Source of the DNA: Novosphingobium sp. CF614
Lineage (GTDB): Bacteria > Pseudomonadota > Alphaproteobacteria > Sphingomonadales > Sphingomonadaceae
Direction: 5' to 3'
NCBI RefSeq assembly: GCF_900113255.1
Contig: NZ_FOOR01000004.1
Span: forward strand, 210,903-274,902
DNA length: 64,000 bases
In this document: positions 27,969 to 36,824 of the stretch, one piece after another
Layout of the letters: each line of letters starts with the position of its first letter
Position numbering within the stretch: position 1 is the first letter of the stretch
The notes under the pieces: generated by a model
Database searches by the model: none
What the model saw: the letters and a program-made list of their open reading frames with translations, nothing else
What the model was told of the DNA's origin: nothing
Position numbers and translations under genes: made by a program

Positions 27969-28955
27969 ATGACACCCCTATCGATCCTAGACCTTTGCCC
28001 GATTGCCGAAGGCGAAACCGCGGCGGATGCCCTGCGCCGGTCCCGCGAACTCGCGCAGGCGGCGGAACGGCTCGGCTATCATCGTTTCTGGGTGTCCGAG
28101 CACCACAACATGGGCGGCACCGCCAGCGCGGCGACGGCGGTGGTCATCAGTCATGTGGCCGCCTCGACGCGGTCGATGCGCATCGGATCGGGCGGAGTCA
28201 TGCTGCCCAACCACGCGCCGCTGGTCGTCGCCGAGCAGTTCGGCACGCTGGAAGCGCTCTACCCCGGCCGCATCGACCTGGGGCTTGGACGTTCTCCGGG
28301 CACCGACGAATTCACGGTGCGGGCACTGCGGCGCGATCCACGCGGATCGGAGCGTTTCGCCGCCGATCTCCAGGAATTGCAGGTGTTCCTTGGCAAGGCG
28401 AGCCCCGGCCAGCCGGTGCGCGCGATCCCCGGCGAAAGCACCGACCTGCCGATCTGGATCCTCGGATCGAGCCCATCGAGCGCCCGCCTTGCGGCGCAGA
28501 ACGGGCTCGCCTTCGCCTTTGCCGCGCATGTGACACCCAACGGGCTGCTCGAGGCGATCGAACTCTACCGGTCCAGTTTCATCGCCCGGGACGGACGGTC
28601 CACCCCGCGCTTCATGCCCTGCATCAATGTCTTCGCGGCGGATACCGATGCGGAGGCGCGGTATCATTTCTCTTCCGCGCAGATGGGGCTCATCAATTTC
28701 TTTCGCGGCAAGCGAGGCCCGGTCCACCCTCCGGTCGATGACATCGAGGCGATATGGACGCCGCAGGAAAAGGCCATGATCGAACACATGCACCGCCTTA
28801 CCATCGTGGGCTCCGGCCAAGCCGTCCGGGAACGCCTGGAAGCCTTCGCCGCCGCCACCGGCGCGGACGAGATCATGATCGCCGGCAACTTCTTCGATGC
28901 CGGCGCACGCATCCGGTCGCTTGAACTGATCGGCGCCATGAACGCAGGCACCTGA
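27969..28955 (+). CDS. LLM-class flavin-dependent oxidoreductase, MsnO8-like
   Basis: The 328-residue luciferase-like protein shows the subgroup features [36 protein letters not shown] and [15 protein letters not shown], with [18 protein letters not shown] in the second half. It would use reduced flavin to oxidise a carbon substrate. It differs from the LLM enzyme at 23793 throughout, so it is not a recent copy. The two copies of GGCACCTGAACGC at its 3' end show a small local duplication. A strong hairpin ends the transcript. Confidence 0.87.
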   Translation: MTPLSILDLCPIAEGETAADALRRSRELAQAAERLGYHRFWVSEHHNMGGTASAATAVVISHVAASTRSMRIGSGGVMLPNHAPLVVAEQFGTLEALYPGRIDLGLGRSPGTDEFTVRALRRDPRGSERFAADLQELQVFLGKASPGQPVRAIPGESTDLPIWILGSSPSSARLAAQNGLAFAFAAHVTPNGLLEAIELYRSSFIARDGRSTPRFMPCINVFAADTDAEARYHFSSAQMGLINFFRGKRGPVHPPVDDIEAIWTPQEKAMIEHMHRLTIVGSGQAVRERLEAFAAATGADEIMIAGNFFDAGARIRSLELIGAMNAGT

Positions 28956-28974
28956 ACGCCGGCACCTGAACGCA

Positions 28975-29001
28975 ACGAGGCGGCCGTGAAGACCGCCTCG
29001 T
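28975..29001 (+). terminator. Terminator hairpin after LLM oxidoreductase
   Basis: ACGAGGCGG and CCGCCTCGT form a perfect 9-bp stem around a 9-base loop, followed by CATTAT. It lies between convergent genes and can serve the plus-strand LLM gene and possibly the minus-strand SDR. Confidence 0.65.
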
Positions 29002-29028
29002 CATTATGCCTGACAAGGCCCGGCGACC

Positions 29029-29769
29029 TCAAGCGAGCATGCAGCCCCAGCCGCCGTCGAGCGGGATAAGCACGCCGTTGATGTAGGCCGCGCGATCCGA
29101 TGCCAGGAACGCCGCGAGTTCAGCCGCGTCTTCAGCGGCGCCGGGCCGGCCAAGCGGATTGACCGTCGCACGCTTGGGCTGCGCCTCATATCCCGCGCGC
29201 CCCATGCCCTCGGTCAGGATCATGCCCGGGCAGACCGCGTTTGAACGGATGTTGTACTTGCCTGCCTCCACCGCGAACTGCCGCGTCATCATCGCCACGC
29301 CGGCCTTCGCTATGTTGTAAGCACCGCTGCCGACCGAAGGGATGAGGCCCGCCAGCGACGACCAGTTGGTAATCGTTCCGCCGCCGGTTTCCTTCATCGC
29401 GCGCACCGCGTGCTTGGCGCCGAAGAACATGCCCTTGAGGTTGATGTTGAGCATCTTGTCGAAATCGGCCGCCTCAAGGCTTTCAAGGAGAGCGCCCGAA
29501 CCGATGCCGCCGACGTTGAGCATGGCATCGAGCCGGCCGAACTTGCTGACGGCAAGGTCGATCATCGCACTGACCTGCGCCTCGTCGGAGATGTCGCACC
29601 GCGTGGCGACGGCCTGGGCGCCGATGTCGGCCGCCGTCTGCTCCTGGGCACCGCTGATGTCGGACACCAGCACCATGGCACCCTCACGCGCGAAAATCCG
29701 CGCGCAAGCCTTGCCCATGCCGGAGCCTGCGCCGGTTATGGCCGCGACTTTTCCTTCAAGAAATCCCAT
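29029..29769 (-). CDS. Short-chain dehydrogenase/reductase
   Basis: The 246-residue classical SDR has ITGAGSGMGKACARIFAREG, VLVSDISG with the NAD-type aspartate, NVGGIGSGA in the place of the usual NNAG (an unusual replacement of the second asparagine), WSSLAGL with the catalytic serine and YNIAK as the Tyr-x3-Lys. The C-terminus YINGVLIPLDGGWGCML is normal. The ATG at 29769 is chosen by GGAGA at 6 bases. It follows a nitroreductase gene on the same strand, with a small hairpin (29790-29806) between. Confidence 0.87.
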   Translation of the reverse strand: MGFLEGKVAAITGAGSGMGKACARIFAREGAMVLVSDISGAQEQTAADIGAQAVATRCDISDEAQVSAMIDLAVSKFGRLDAMLNVGGIGSGALLESLEAADFDKMLNINLKGMFFGAKHAVRAMKETGGGTITNWSSLAGLIPSVGSGAYNIAKAGVAMMTRQFAVEAGKYNIRSNAVCPGMILTEGMGRAGYEAQPKRATVNPLGRPGAAEDAAELAAFLASDRAAYINGVLIPLDGGWGCMLA

Positions 29770-29869
29770 CGGATTCTCCATCCCTCACCGCCCCCGGAAA
29801 GGGGGCCTTTCAAATTGTATGCAGCCGGTCGGCCCGATCAGCCTTGCCGCGGACCGGCCGGCTCCATCG

Positions 29870-30469
29870 TCACAGGATCCGGCACGCCTCTTCGAACGAC
29901 AGGCGCGGATTGCGCGGCCAGACGCCGGCGGGATCGCCATGGCCGATCGCACAGATGAAGTTCGATTTCACCACGCCATCGGGAAAGAATTCCGCGTCCA
30001 CGCCGGCATTGTTGAACCCGGAGATCGGCCCGCAATCGAGCCCCAGCGCACGCGCCGCCATGATGAAATAGGCGCCCTGCAACGAACCGTTGCGGAACGC
30101 GGTTTCGACCGCCAGCGTCTCGTTGCTGGCGAAGTAGCCCTTGTAGGCATCGCCGCCATGCGGAAACAACTGCGGCAGCTTGTCGTAGAACTGGAGGTCG
30201 TGGGCAACGATCACGCTGACGGGGGCCGCCATGATCTTGTCCACATTGGTCGGCAGGATATGGGGCTTGAGACGCTCCTTGGCCTCGGCGCTCGCCACCA
30301 TCACGAAGCGCGCCGGACAGCTGTTGGCAGAAGTCGGCGCCATCCGCGCAAGATCGTAGACCTGCCGCAGCAGTTCCTCGCTCACCGGATCGGGCTTCCA
30401 GGCGTTCTGTGTCCTCGCTTCCAGGAACAGCTGGTCGAGTGCTTGGTCGTTGATTGCCGTGCCGGTCAC
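29870..30469 (-). CDS. Nitroreductase-family protein, RutE/malonic-semialdehyde-reductase-like
   Basis: The 199-residue FMN-dependent protein matches the RutE/HadB group: [19 protein letters not shown] near the start, [15 protein letters not shown] for FMN contact, and [20 protein letters not shown] plus [11 protein letters not shown] in the C-terminal half. RutE reduces malonic semialdehyde to 3-hydroxypropionate in pyrimidine breakdown, but no other rut genes are present. Here it may reduce an enal, quinone or small aldehyde in the surrounding pathway. It lies between two SDR genes on the same strand. Confidence 0.85.
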   Translation of the reverse strand: MTGTAINDQALDQLFLEARTQNAWKPDPVSEELLRQVYDLARMAPTSANSCPARFVMVASAEAKERLKPHILPTNVDKIMAAPVSVIVAHDLQFYDKLPQLFPHGGDAYKGYFASNETLAVETAFRNGSLQGAYFIMAARALGLDCGPISGFNNAGVDAEFFPDGVVKSNFICAIGHGDPAGVWPRNPRLSFEEACRIL

Positions 30470-30554
30470 TGAAATCTCCTTGAATTCAAAATTGGTCTGA
30501 AGGCGAGGCCCGGCGGATTCCGCCAGGCCAGCCCTTGCAATCTGGCGTCCCCGT

Positions 30555-31340
30555 TCAAAGGTCGGGTGAGATCGGCCTCATTTCCTCGACATCGCCGCCA
30601 TGGATCGGCATCAGCGCACCGGTGATGAACGAGGCCGCCGACGAAGCGAGATAGACCGCCCCCAGTCCAATATCCTCGGGCGACCCGAGCCGCCTCATGC
30701 GGGTGGAATTCTTGGCGACATCGCGGATTTCGGGCCGTTCCTCGAAAACCTTGGTCAGCGCCGGCGTTTCGATCGGGCCTGGAATGATGGCGTTGACCCG
30801 CACCTTCGGCCCGAGATCGGCGGCCATCAGCTTGGTCATGTGAGCCAGTGCGGCCTTCGCGACATAGTAGGACAAGTTGCCGCGCGGCGCCCGGTAGGCC
30901 CCCGGCGACAGAATATTGATGATCGAGGCGCCAGGCCGCTCCAGAAGATGCGGCAGCGCCAGGCGTGACAGTTCGAACGACATCGAAACGATCAGGTGGA
31001 AATGCTTTTCCAGCAGTTCGTAGCGGGTATCGACGAAGCTGGGGGACATGCCGCCGCCGGCGTTGTTGACCACCACATCCAACCCGCCCAGTTCGGAAAC
31101 CGTTCGGTCGACCAGGCCGGGAAGCTGCTCGGCATCGGCGATATCGGCGGCAATGGCCACCGCGCGTCCGCCGGAAGCGCGGATTTCGGCCGCGATCCCG
31201 TCAATCTCGCTGGTGGTGCGGGCCGTCACCGCGACAGCGGCGCCCGCCTCGGCGAACTTGCGCGCGATGCCGGCGCCGATGCCGCGCCCGCTGCCCGTGA
31301 CAAGCGCGACCTTGCCTTCAAGCGAAAGGCCGACCGTCAT
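30555..31340 (-). CDS. Short-chain dehydrogenase/reductase
   Basis: The 261-residue classical SDR has [30 protein letters not shown], a serine in [14 protein letters not shown] and YYVAK for the active site. TARTT after the second strand, with Arg in place of Asp, suggests NADP preference. AAGGAG stands 9 bases before the ATG at 31340. It is upstream of the nitroreductase and downstream (on the minus strand) of the TetR gene, so it may be under TetR control. Confidence 0.87.
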   Translation of the reverse strand: MTVGLSLEGKVALVTGSGRGIGAGIARKFAEAGAAVAVTARTTSEIDGIAAEIRASGGRAVAIAADIADAEQLPGLVDRTVSELGGLDVVVNNAGGGMSPSFVDTRYELLEKHFHLIVSMSFELSRLALPHLLERPGASIINILSPGAYRAPRGNLSYYVAKAALAHMTKLMAADLGPKVRVNAIIPGPIETPALTKVFEERPEIRDVAKNSTRMRRLGSPEDIGLGAVYLASSAASFITGALMPIHGGDVEEMRPISPDL

Positions 31341-31450
31341 CGCGACAGCTCCTTCACATGAACGAAAGGCGCGAAGCATTCGCGGTTTTTCAAGCCGATC
31401 ACCCTATTCTCCCATTTTCGTGTGTCTGTGTGTTTAAATGGTTCGTGTAC

Positions 31451-32098
31451 TTAAACGGTCCGCGCCCATTCGGCGCCCCATTCGGCGCAAAGACGCGTGA
31501 GCGCGGCGAAGCCTCGCTCAACCATCGTGTCCACTGTTTCTCCGCACTCGCCGTTGCCCCAGGCCCTGATCGCCTCGTTGAACACGCCAAGCGCCACGCG
31601 CGCGGTAATCATCACTTCCTCGTCAGGACTGGAAAGCCCTTTCCGCTCGGCCAGCGCTTCGGCAATCCCATCGAGCCAGGTGCGGTTGAGATCGTTGTAA
31701 AGCCCGCGCAGCGTAGCCGAGTTCGCCACCGCCAGACCGGCGCGCAGGGTATGTTCCGGATCCACGTTGGGAACCCAAACCTGAAGCATTGCATGGCGCA
31801 CCGCCGCCAATCCGCTCTCGCTCGCCGGACGCGAAAGGATAACCCTGCGCAGCTCCGGCAAATGGCCGTCCTGCTGACACAGAACGACATCCGCCTTGCT
31901 GGGGAAGTAGCGAAAGAAAGTGGTGGTCGAGATTTCAACCTGCGCGGCGATCTGCTCCACGGTCGTCGCTTCGTAACCCTGGCTGGCGAAGAGATCGAGC
32001 GCGGCCTCCTCGATCATGATCCGGGTCTTCGCCTTCTTGCGTGAACGGAGCCCCTCCGCGGGCTCATCGACCCTTACAAATTTCACCTGTGACGTCAT
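31451..32098 (-). CDS. TetR-family transcriptional regulator
   Basis: The 215-residue DNA-binding repressor has its helix-turn-helix in the first 75 residues: IEEAALDLFASQGYEATTVEQIA, then STTTFFRYFPSKADVV (each seen in full in the protein). The C-terminal domain is AcrR-like and should bind a small ligand, most likely a CoA ester or acid of the local pathway. The start is uncertain: 32098 (MTSQVK) fits the family length, while an in-frame ATG at 32170 would add 24 residues. It is the only recognisable regulator of the catabolic region, so it may control several of the operons. Confidence 0.88.
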   Translation of the reverse strand: MTSQVKFVRVDEPAEGLRSRKKAKTRIMIEEAALDLFASQGYEATTVEQIAAQVEISTTTFFRYFPSKADVVLCQQDGHLPELRRVILSRPASESGLAAVRHAMLQVWVPNVDPEHTLRAGLAVANSATLRGLYNDLNRTWLDGIAEALAERKGLSSPDEEVMITARVALGVFNEAIRAWGNGECGETVDTMVERGFAALTRLCAEWGAEWARTV

Positions 32099-32480
32099 GC
32101 CGCGAAGGCTGGCACAAAACGGGGGGCAATGCAAATATATTGGTTCACATGCAAGTGTGGGTAAGCTCACGTTATTGAGTTGAAAGTCGACTCCGGGCTA
32201 CCCCGGCCAATGGTCATGCACCTGCTGGACTTGTCTATCCGCGACGCTGCCGACATAGTTGGATGATTCGGCGTTCATAGCATGGTCCGACTCGCAAGGA
32301 CTGTCGATACGCCAGCAGTGCGGGCAACGCGCAGGCGACCGGGAGAGAGATTGTGAGAATGACGATCTACGCCTGCTTCAGGCCCGCACCGCCGGGCCGG
32401 AAGCGATGGCGCGGGCCGTCGCCGAGGCCGGCGCGACTTTGGCCAATCCGCGCAAGCGCATTAGCGGCAGGGGAAGCACA
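32099..32480. promoter_or_regulatory. Divergent region between TetR and cupin genes
   Basis: No convincing gene lies in these 382 bases. Near 32137-32165 an AT-rich stretch is followed by TTCACATGCAAGTGTG, an imperfect palindrome (CACA-N6-TGTG). It sits 50-60 bases before the TetR start and could be its autoregulatory operator. The half-site TTCACAT also occurs in the palindrome at 971-994. Confidence 0.4.
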
Positions 32481-33266
32481 ATGCCGAAAGTCTCAGTAGT
32501 TCCGCTGGAAAAGATCGTGCCGGTCGAAACTCCCCCCGGGTTTTCGGGCAAGGCAAGCACGGCTGCCTACCTTGCGGGCGGCAGGGACCCGCTGCACTTG
32601 CATCTCCATTCCGTCGAACCGGGCGCCAGCTTGCGCATCGGCCCGCTGGCCGTCGATTGCCTCGCCTATGTCTGGACCGGTGAAGTGGAAGCTGACGGAC
32701 ATCGCCTCGCGGCGGGATCGAGCCTGGTGGTGGAACACGGCGCCGCTCTTGCCATCACCGGCGGCCTCGCCCCCGCAAAGCTTCTGACCTTTGCCGCCGC
32801 CGATGTTCCGCAGAGCGCGCGACCGGGCGGGCATGTCCATCTGCTGCCGGTGGAGCGCGTCGAACGTGTCTCCGGCATGATGCAAGGCGTCAATGGGGGC
32901 ATGCATTTCGATTCGGCGTGCCCCACCTGCGAAATCTGGCTGCACGAAAACGAGTTCACGCCCGCCTTCCTCACCCCGGAAACGGAGCGGCGCAGCCCGC
33001 ATTCGCATACCGAGGATGAAATCATCTTCGTGACGGCAGGCCAGATGAAGCTGGGCAACCGGCTGTACGGCCCGGGCACCGCGCTCGCGGTCTCGGCCGA
33101 GACCATGTATTCCTTCAACCCCGGTCCGGAAGGCCTGAGTTTCATCAATTTCCGGGCCGCCACCCCCGGAGACATCCGCCGCGCCGATGGCAATTCATCC
33201 AGCGAGACGGGCGGGTGGCGCCGGCAGCTCGGCGGCAAGCGGCCGGACTATATCGAGCCGGCATAA
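32481..33266 (+). CDS. Bicupin protein
   Basis: The 261-residue protein has two cupin barrels. The first (residues 25-110) contains LHLHLHSVEPGASLRIGPLAVD but lacks most metal ligands. The second (residues 160-240) has PHSHTEDEIIFVTAG, the HxHx(4)E-type metal site (His-x-His and Glu), and GPGTALAVSAETMYSFN. It could be a metal-dependent dioxygenase, isomerase or a ligand-binding protein. GGGGAAG precedes the ATG at 32481; an upstream ATG at 32259 is in a region without coding character. It is divergent from the TetR gene and convergent with the amidohydrolase. Confidence 0.72.
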   Translation: MPKVSVVPLEKIVPVETPPGFSGKASTAAYLAGGRDPLHLHLHSVEPGASLRIGPLAVDCLAYVWTGEVEADGHRLAAGSSLVVEHGAALAITGGLAPAKLLTFAAADVPQSARPGGHVHLLPVERVERVSGMMQGVNGGMHFDSACPTCEIWLHENEFTPAFLTPETERRSPHSHTEDEIIFVTAGQMKLGNRLYGPGTALAVSAETMYSFNPGPEGLSFINFRAATPGDIRRADGNSSSETGGWRRQLGGKRPDYIEPA

Positions 33267-33347
33267 AGCATCGATCAAGCTCGGCCCGACTGGGGACCAA
33301 CCAGGGACCAGCCGGGACCGAGGCGTGCTCACGGCGTCGAAACGCTT

Positions 33348-33375
33348 GCCGGGCGGGGGGACGCCCCCGCCCGGC
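33348..33375. terminator. Strong bidirectional hairpin between convergent genes
   Basis: GCCGGGCGGGGG and CCCCCGCCCGGC pair perfectly (12 bp) around GACG. It is 82 bases after the cupin stop and 8 bases before the amidohydrolase stop, placed to end both transcripts, although there is no T-run. Confidence 0.6.
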
Positions 33376-33382
33376 CTGCCGT

Positions 33383-34687
33383 TCAGGCGGCCTCGGCGTG
33401 GCGCGAGAACATGCCCACGATGTCGCCCGAGGTGACGACGCGTTTGTCGCCGGCCGCCAGCGGCGCCTCGCCGCCCTGCGATTTGGGCGTGGTGTCGACG
33501 CCCTTGGCCCTGGCGGCGGCGCGTAGCGCGCCCACCGTCAGATCCTCGCGCTTGTTGTACTTGAACATGTCGAAATTGAAGAAGCGCATCGCGTTGCGGT
33601 GCGTGATCTTCTCGATCTGTTCGTCGGTCAGGTGGTTGACCGTGCTCCAGAGCCGTTCCGGCGCTTCCGGCCACAGGCAGTCGGAGTGCGGATAATCGCA
33701 TTCGTAGGCGACCATGTCCTCACCGATGTCGGCAAGGTTACGCAGGCCGAACTCATCCTCGATGAAGCAGTTCAGGAAGTGCTTGCGGAACAGCTTGCTC
33801 GGCTTCTCGTCCTCGAAGGTCGAATGAGTCCAGGCGTGGTGCCGCGAATGGCTGAAATCGCAGCGCTCGAGGAAGTAGGGAACCCAGCCGATGCTGCCTT
33901 CGGACAGCGCGATCTTCATCGACGGATAACGCTTGAGCGCCTCGAGGTTGAGCCAGTCGGCGGCACCGACGGCGATCGCCATCGGCATCGTGCTGATCCA
34001 CGCCTCGATCGGCGTTTCCATCGAGGCGTGCGGCGCCGGGTTGCCGGTGCCGATGTGCAGGCACATGGTCATGTCGGCGTCGGTGATCGCCTTCCAGAAC
34101 GGTTCCCAGTACGCGTTGTGGATCGATGGCAAGCCGAGCATGGTCGGGTTGTCGGTCAGCGAGACCGAGGTGCAGCCCTTGGCGGAGAGGCGTTTGATCT
34201 CCTCGACAGTGGCATCCATGTTCCAGATCGGCAGGATGCCGCACGGGATGAACCGGCCGGGATGGGCGGCGCACCATTCGTCGACATGCCAGTCGTTGTA
34301 GCCGCGCAGGTGAACCAGCGCCTGGTCCTTGTCCGGCACCTTGCTGAACAGGCTTCCGTCGAAGCTGACGAAGCTGCCGAAGCAAAGCGACGCGGCGATG
34401 CCGTTGACGTTCATGTCGTCGACCCGGGCGTGGACGTCGTAGACGCCTTCCCGCAACTGCTCGAGCGAGGTCGGCTCCATGCCGAATTCCTCGAGCGGCC
34501 GCCCGACGACGGCGTTGAGGCCCACCGACGGCAGCTTGCGGCCCTGGTATTCCCAGTAGCTGGTGCCGTTGTCGGTCTTCCTGAACTTGGGCGCGGTGGC
34601 ATAGGCATCGCCCGACAAGTGCTTGTCGAACATCTCGGGCGGTTCGCTCATGTGATCATCGACGCTGATGATGACCATATCGTTCAT
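33383..34687 (-). CDS. Amidohydrolase-2 family metal-dependent hydrolase/decarboxylase
   Basis: The 434-residue TIM-barrel protein is of the ACMS-decarboxylase/amidohydrolase-2 type. The N-terminal VIISVDDHMSEPPEMFDKH carries a D-x-H variant of the usual HxH metal motif, followed by MCLHIGTG, a conserved histidine near SHSRHHAWTHS, and YECDYPHSDCLWP with the metal aspartate. Such enzymes decarboxylate or hydrolyse carboxylated cyclic compounds, and large versions like this are frequent in sphingomonad degradation clusters. The start at 34687 is chosen because the family begins just before this motif; the ribosome site is weak. Confidence 0.85.
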   Translation of the reverse strand: MNDMVIISVDDHMSEPPEMFDKHLSGDAYATAPKFRKTDNGTSYWEYQGRKLPSVGLNAVVGRPLEEFGMEPTSLEQLREGVYDVHARVDDMNVNGIAASLCFGSFVSFDGSLFSKVPDKDQALVHLRGYNDWHVDEWCAAHPGRFIPCGILPIWNMDATVEEIKRLSAKGCTSVSLTDNPTMLGLPSIHNAYWEPFWKAITDADMTMCLHIGTGNPAPHASMETPIEAWISTMPMAIAVGAADWLNLEALKRYPSMKIALSEGSIGWVPYFLERCDFSHSRHHAWTHSTFEDEKPSKLFRKHFLNCFIEDEFGLRNLADIGEDMVAYECDYPHSDCLWPEAPERLWSTVNHLTDEQIEKITHRNAMRFFNFDMFKYNKREDLTVGALRAAARAKGVDTTPKSQGGEAPLAAGDKRVVTSGDIVGMFSRHAEAA

Positions 34688-35494
34688 TTCCACAGGGACT
34701 CTCCTCGAATTCAGTTTCTGTCCGGATTGCGGACATGACACTCCGGACGCCGGATCATGTCAATTCCCGTCCGGAACGTTTCCGTCTGGCCGCGCCGGAG
34801 CCGGATCGATCCCGCACCGAATCAGCGATGTTCCGCCGCGACCAATGCCCCGGCGGAAACGCAGCCGCCGGGCATCAAGGCGACCGAATCGCACGGCGCC
34901 AGCATCGACAATTCTATCCACGGTTTCACATGCATCCAATCGGCTTGTCAGCGGGTATGTCAATCAGACATGAAGCAATGCCCGTCTCGGCCAAAATCGC
35001 CCTCGCCACGGCATTCGCGGCCGGTTTCACCGCACGCAGCGCGTGCTCCCGCCTCGCCTCGCGATCACGCCGGGGGCCGCAAGATTCGGACCATTTGGCG
35101 GAATGCCGCGGCGGCGCAGACGCGGTGCCGGGCGGCAAGGCCGCCAGAACCGCAGCGCCCGAGCGTGTTGCCCCGGTACACTCCGAACCGCCGCGCCGGT
35201 CTTCCGCCCCCGCCTGTTCATATTGACCGGTCCGCACCATCCCAATACGCACGATTCAAATCAAAGCTGCCCAACGTTCACGGGTTCCCGCGCGCGTCAT
35301 GCGGTCGTTGCCGCCGGTCGGAGGCACTGGCTGGCGATCGGCACGGGCCTGGGGACGATCCGTCGCCGGTCATTCGGAGCAGCCCCCCGCGATCTGCGAA
35401 GAGGAGGAAGAATTGTCGTTATATAAGGGTTTACCAGACAACTGCGCAGTTTGGTCGGTTACCGCGGTTGCCGGGAAGCCCGCGATGACAGGTT
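34688..35494. other. Long intergenic region without recognisable gene
   Basis: About 800 bases between the amidohydrolase start and the ferredoxin leader hold several overlapping open frames in both strands. None shows a ribosome site with a family motif or a convincing codon pattern. They are rich in Arg, Pro and Ser, as expected from chance frames in GC-rich DNA. The GC level dips near 34900-34990 and 35215-35280 and 35410-35450, so promoters for the ferredoxin-CoxG-M-S-L run may lie there. It could hold a decayed gene. Confidence 0.4.
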
Positions 35495-35524
35495 CCTTGA
35501 ACGGGGCTAAAACCCCTACCAAGG
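35495..35524 (+). promoter_or_regulatory. Hairpin covering the ferredoxin ribosome site
   Basis: CCTTG (35495-35499) can pair with CAAGG (35520-35524), with an inner GGGG/CCCC stem around CTAAAA. The outer strand CAAGG overlaps the AAGGAGG ribosome site used by the ATG at 35537. The fold could lower or switch translation of the ferredoxin. This is a structure seen by eye; it has not been shown to regulate. Confidence 0.4.
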
Positions 35525-35536
35525 AGGGCTGAGCCG

Positions 35537-35857
35537 ATGGCCAAGGTGACTTACGTTACCCATGACGGCACCGAGAACGCGGTTGAAGTGCCCGCCGGGC
35601 TCACGCTCATGGAAGGCGCCATCCAGAATGGCGTCGAGGGGATCGAGGCGGTGTGCGGGGGCAATTGCTACTGCGGCACCTGCCGCATCTATGTCGCGGC
35701 GGAGTGGCTGGAAAAGCTGGTGCCGGCGGCGGAGGAAGAACTTGCCATGATCGAGGCTTCGGGCGAGGAGGCTCCCAACGCCCGCCTCGCCTGTCAGATC
35801 CCGATGACCGACGCCCTCGACGGCATCAGGGTGACGACGCCCGAATTTCAGAAATGA
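35537..35857 (+). CDS. [2Fe-2S] ferredoxin, putidaredoxin/adrenodoxin type
   Basis: The 106-residue electron carrier has a cysteine pattern C-GGNCY-C-GT-C followed by the fourth ligand in RLACQIPM, the spacing of P450-linked ferredoxins such as putidaredoxin. One extra cysteine lies inside the first loop. The acidic stretch PAAEEELAMIEASGEEAPN in the partner-binding helix is typical. It should pass electrons to the P450s at 45249 and 26551. The Mo-hydroxylase next to it has its own iron-sulfur subunit and would not need it. A strong AAGGAGG site lies 10 bases before the ATG. Confidence 0.92.
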   Translation: MAKVTYVTHDGTENAVEVPAGLTLMEGAIQNGVEGIEAVCGGNCYCGTCRIYVAAEWLEKLVPAAEEELAMIEASGEEAPNARLACQIPMTDALDGIRVTTPEFQK

Positions 35858-35981
35858 CATTTCACGCATTGCCCCCGCACGGCGAAGCGGCAGCCTCGCC
35901 TTGCAGGACAGCAGCAGTTGAACCGCTCGCAGGGTCAGAATTCCGAAAAGGCCAGAAATCCGCCAAGGAGCGTCGCGAACG

Positions 35982-36824
35982 ATGAAAATGAATGGCGAGC
36001 AGGTGATCGCCGCGCCGCGCGCGCGGGTCTGGGATGCCTTGAACGATCCGGAGGTGCTCAAGCAGTGCATCCCCGGTTGCCAGTCGCTGGAGAAGGAGGC
36101 CGATGATCGGCTGAAGGCCACCGTCGCGATCAAGATCGGGCCGATCGGCGCGCGCTTCAACGGCGCCGTCACTTTGTCCGAGCTTGACCCACCCAATTCC
36201 TACGTGATTTCCGGCGAAGGCCAGGGCGGCACCGCCGGTTTCGCCCGGGGCGGCGCGCGGGTCACGCTGGCGGACGAGGGCGGCGCGACCCGGCTGACTT
36301 ATGCCGTCGACGCCGAAGTGGGCGGCCGCCTGGCGCAAGTCGGCGGCCCGATCGTCGATGCCACCGCCAAGCAGCTCGCCGGGACATTCTTCAAGCGTTT
36401 CGGCGCGATCGTGGCGGCCAGCGAGGAAGCCGCCTCGGCGCCCGCAAGCGCGGGTGAAGCGCCGAGCGCGGCGCAACCCGCCGCGACGGCGGCGGCGCCC
36501 AGTCCGGTTCCAGGCCCAGTTTCGGGCCCTGCCCCGACCCCCGTCCCAAGCTTCGCCCCGGTAACGCCGATGCCGCAGCCGCAATCCGCACTGCTGCCCT
36601 GGATCGTTGCCGTGCTGCTTGCCGCACTCGCCGGATTCCTCGCGGGCGGTGCGGGCGGCGGCCATTCGCAGCCTTGGCAAGGTGCGGTCCTGGGCATCGC
36701 CATCGCCGCCGTCGCGCTGATGGGCTATCTGTGCGGAAAGCGCTCGGGGCCGGTGGTGGTCACGCTCGACCCGGCGGTTTCCCAGCTGATCGCACGGCCC
36801 GCCCCGGCGGGCAGCGGATCATGA
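35982..36824 (+). CDS. coxG: CoxG-like (SRPBCC) protein with C-terminal membrane segments
   Basis: The 280-residue protein begins with a CoxG/SRPBCC barrel of about 145 residues: MKMNGEQVIAAPRARVWDAL, PGCQSLEKEADDRL and the KIGPIGARFNGAVTL strand are family marks. A Pro/Ala-rich linker (residues 150-200) follows. Two hydrophobic segments end the chain (around 208-228 and 236-256), so the barrel is tethered to the inner membrane. In Oligotropha CoxG recruits the CO dehydrogenase to the membrane, and the same is likely for the Mo-hydroxylase here. AAGGAG precedes the start. The gene overlaps coxM by ATGA. The symbol is by homology only; this is not a CO dehydrogenase operon. Confidence 0.85.
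   Translation: MKMNGEQVIAAPRARVWDALNDPEVLKQCIPGCQSLEKEADDRLKATVAIKIGPIGARFNGAVTLSELDPPNSYVISGEGQGGTAGFARGGARVTLADEGGATRLTYAVDAEVGGRLAQVGGPIVDATAKQLAGTFFKRFGAIVAASEEAASAPASAGEAPSAAQPAATAAAPSPVPGPVSGPAPTPVPSFAPVTPMPQPQSALLPWIVAVLLAALAGFLAGGAGGGHSQPWQGAVLGIAIAAVALMGYLCGKRSGPVVVTLDPAVSQLIARPAPAGSGS

Noticed and set aside
34742..35500. Several overlapping frames of 60-240 codons in the gap before the ferredoxin
   Set aside because: None has a ribosome site with recognisable motifs and they contradict each other in frame and strand; treated as non-coding.
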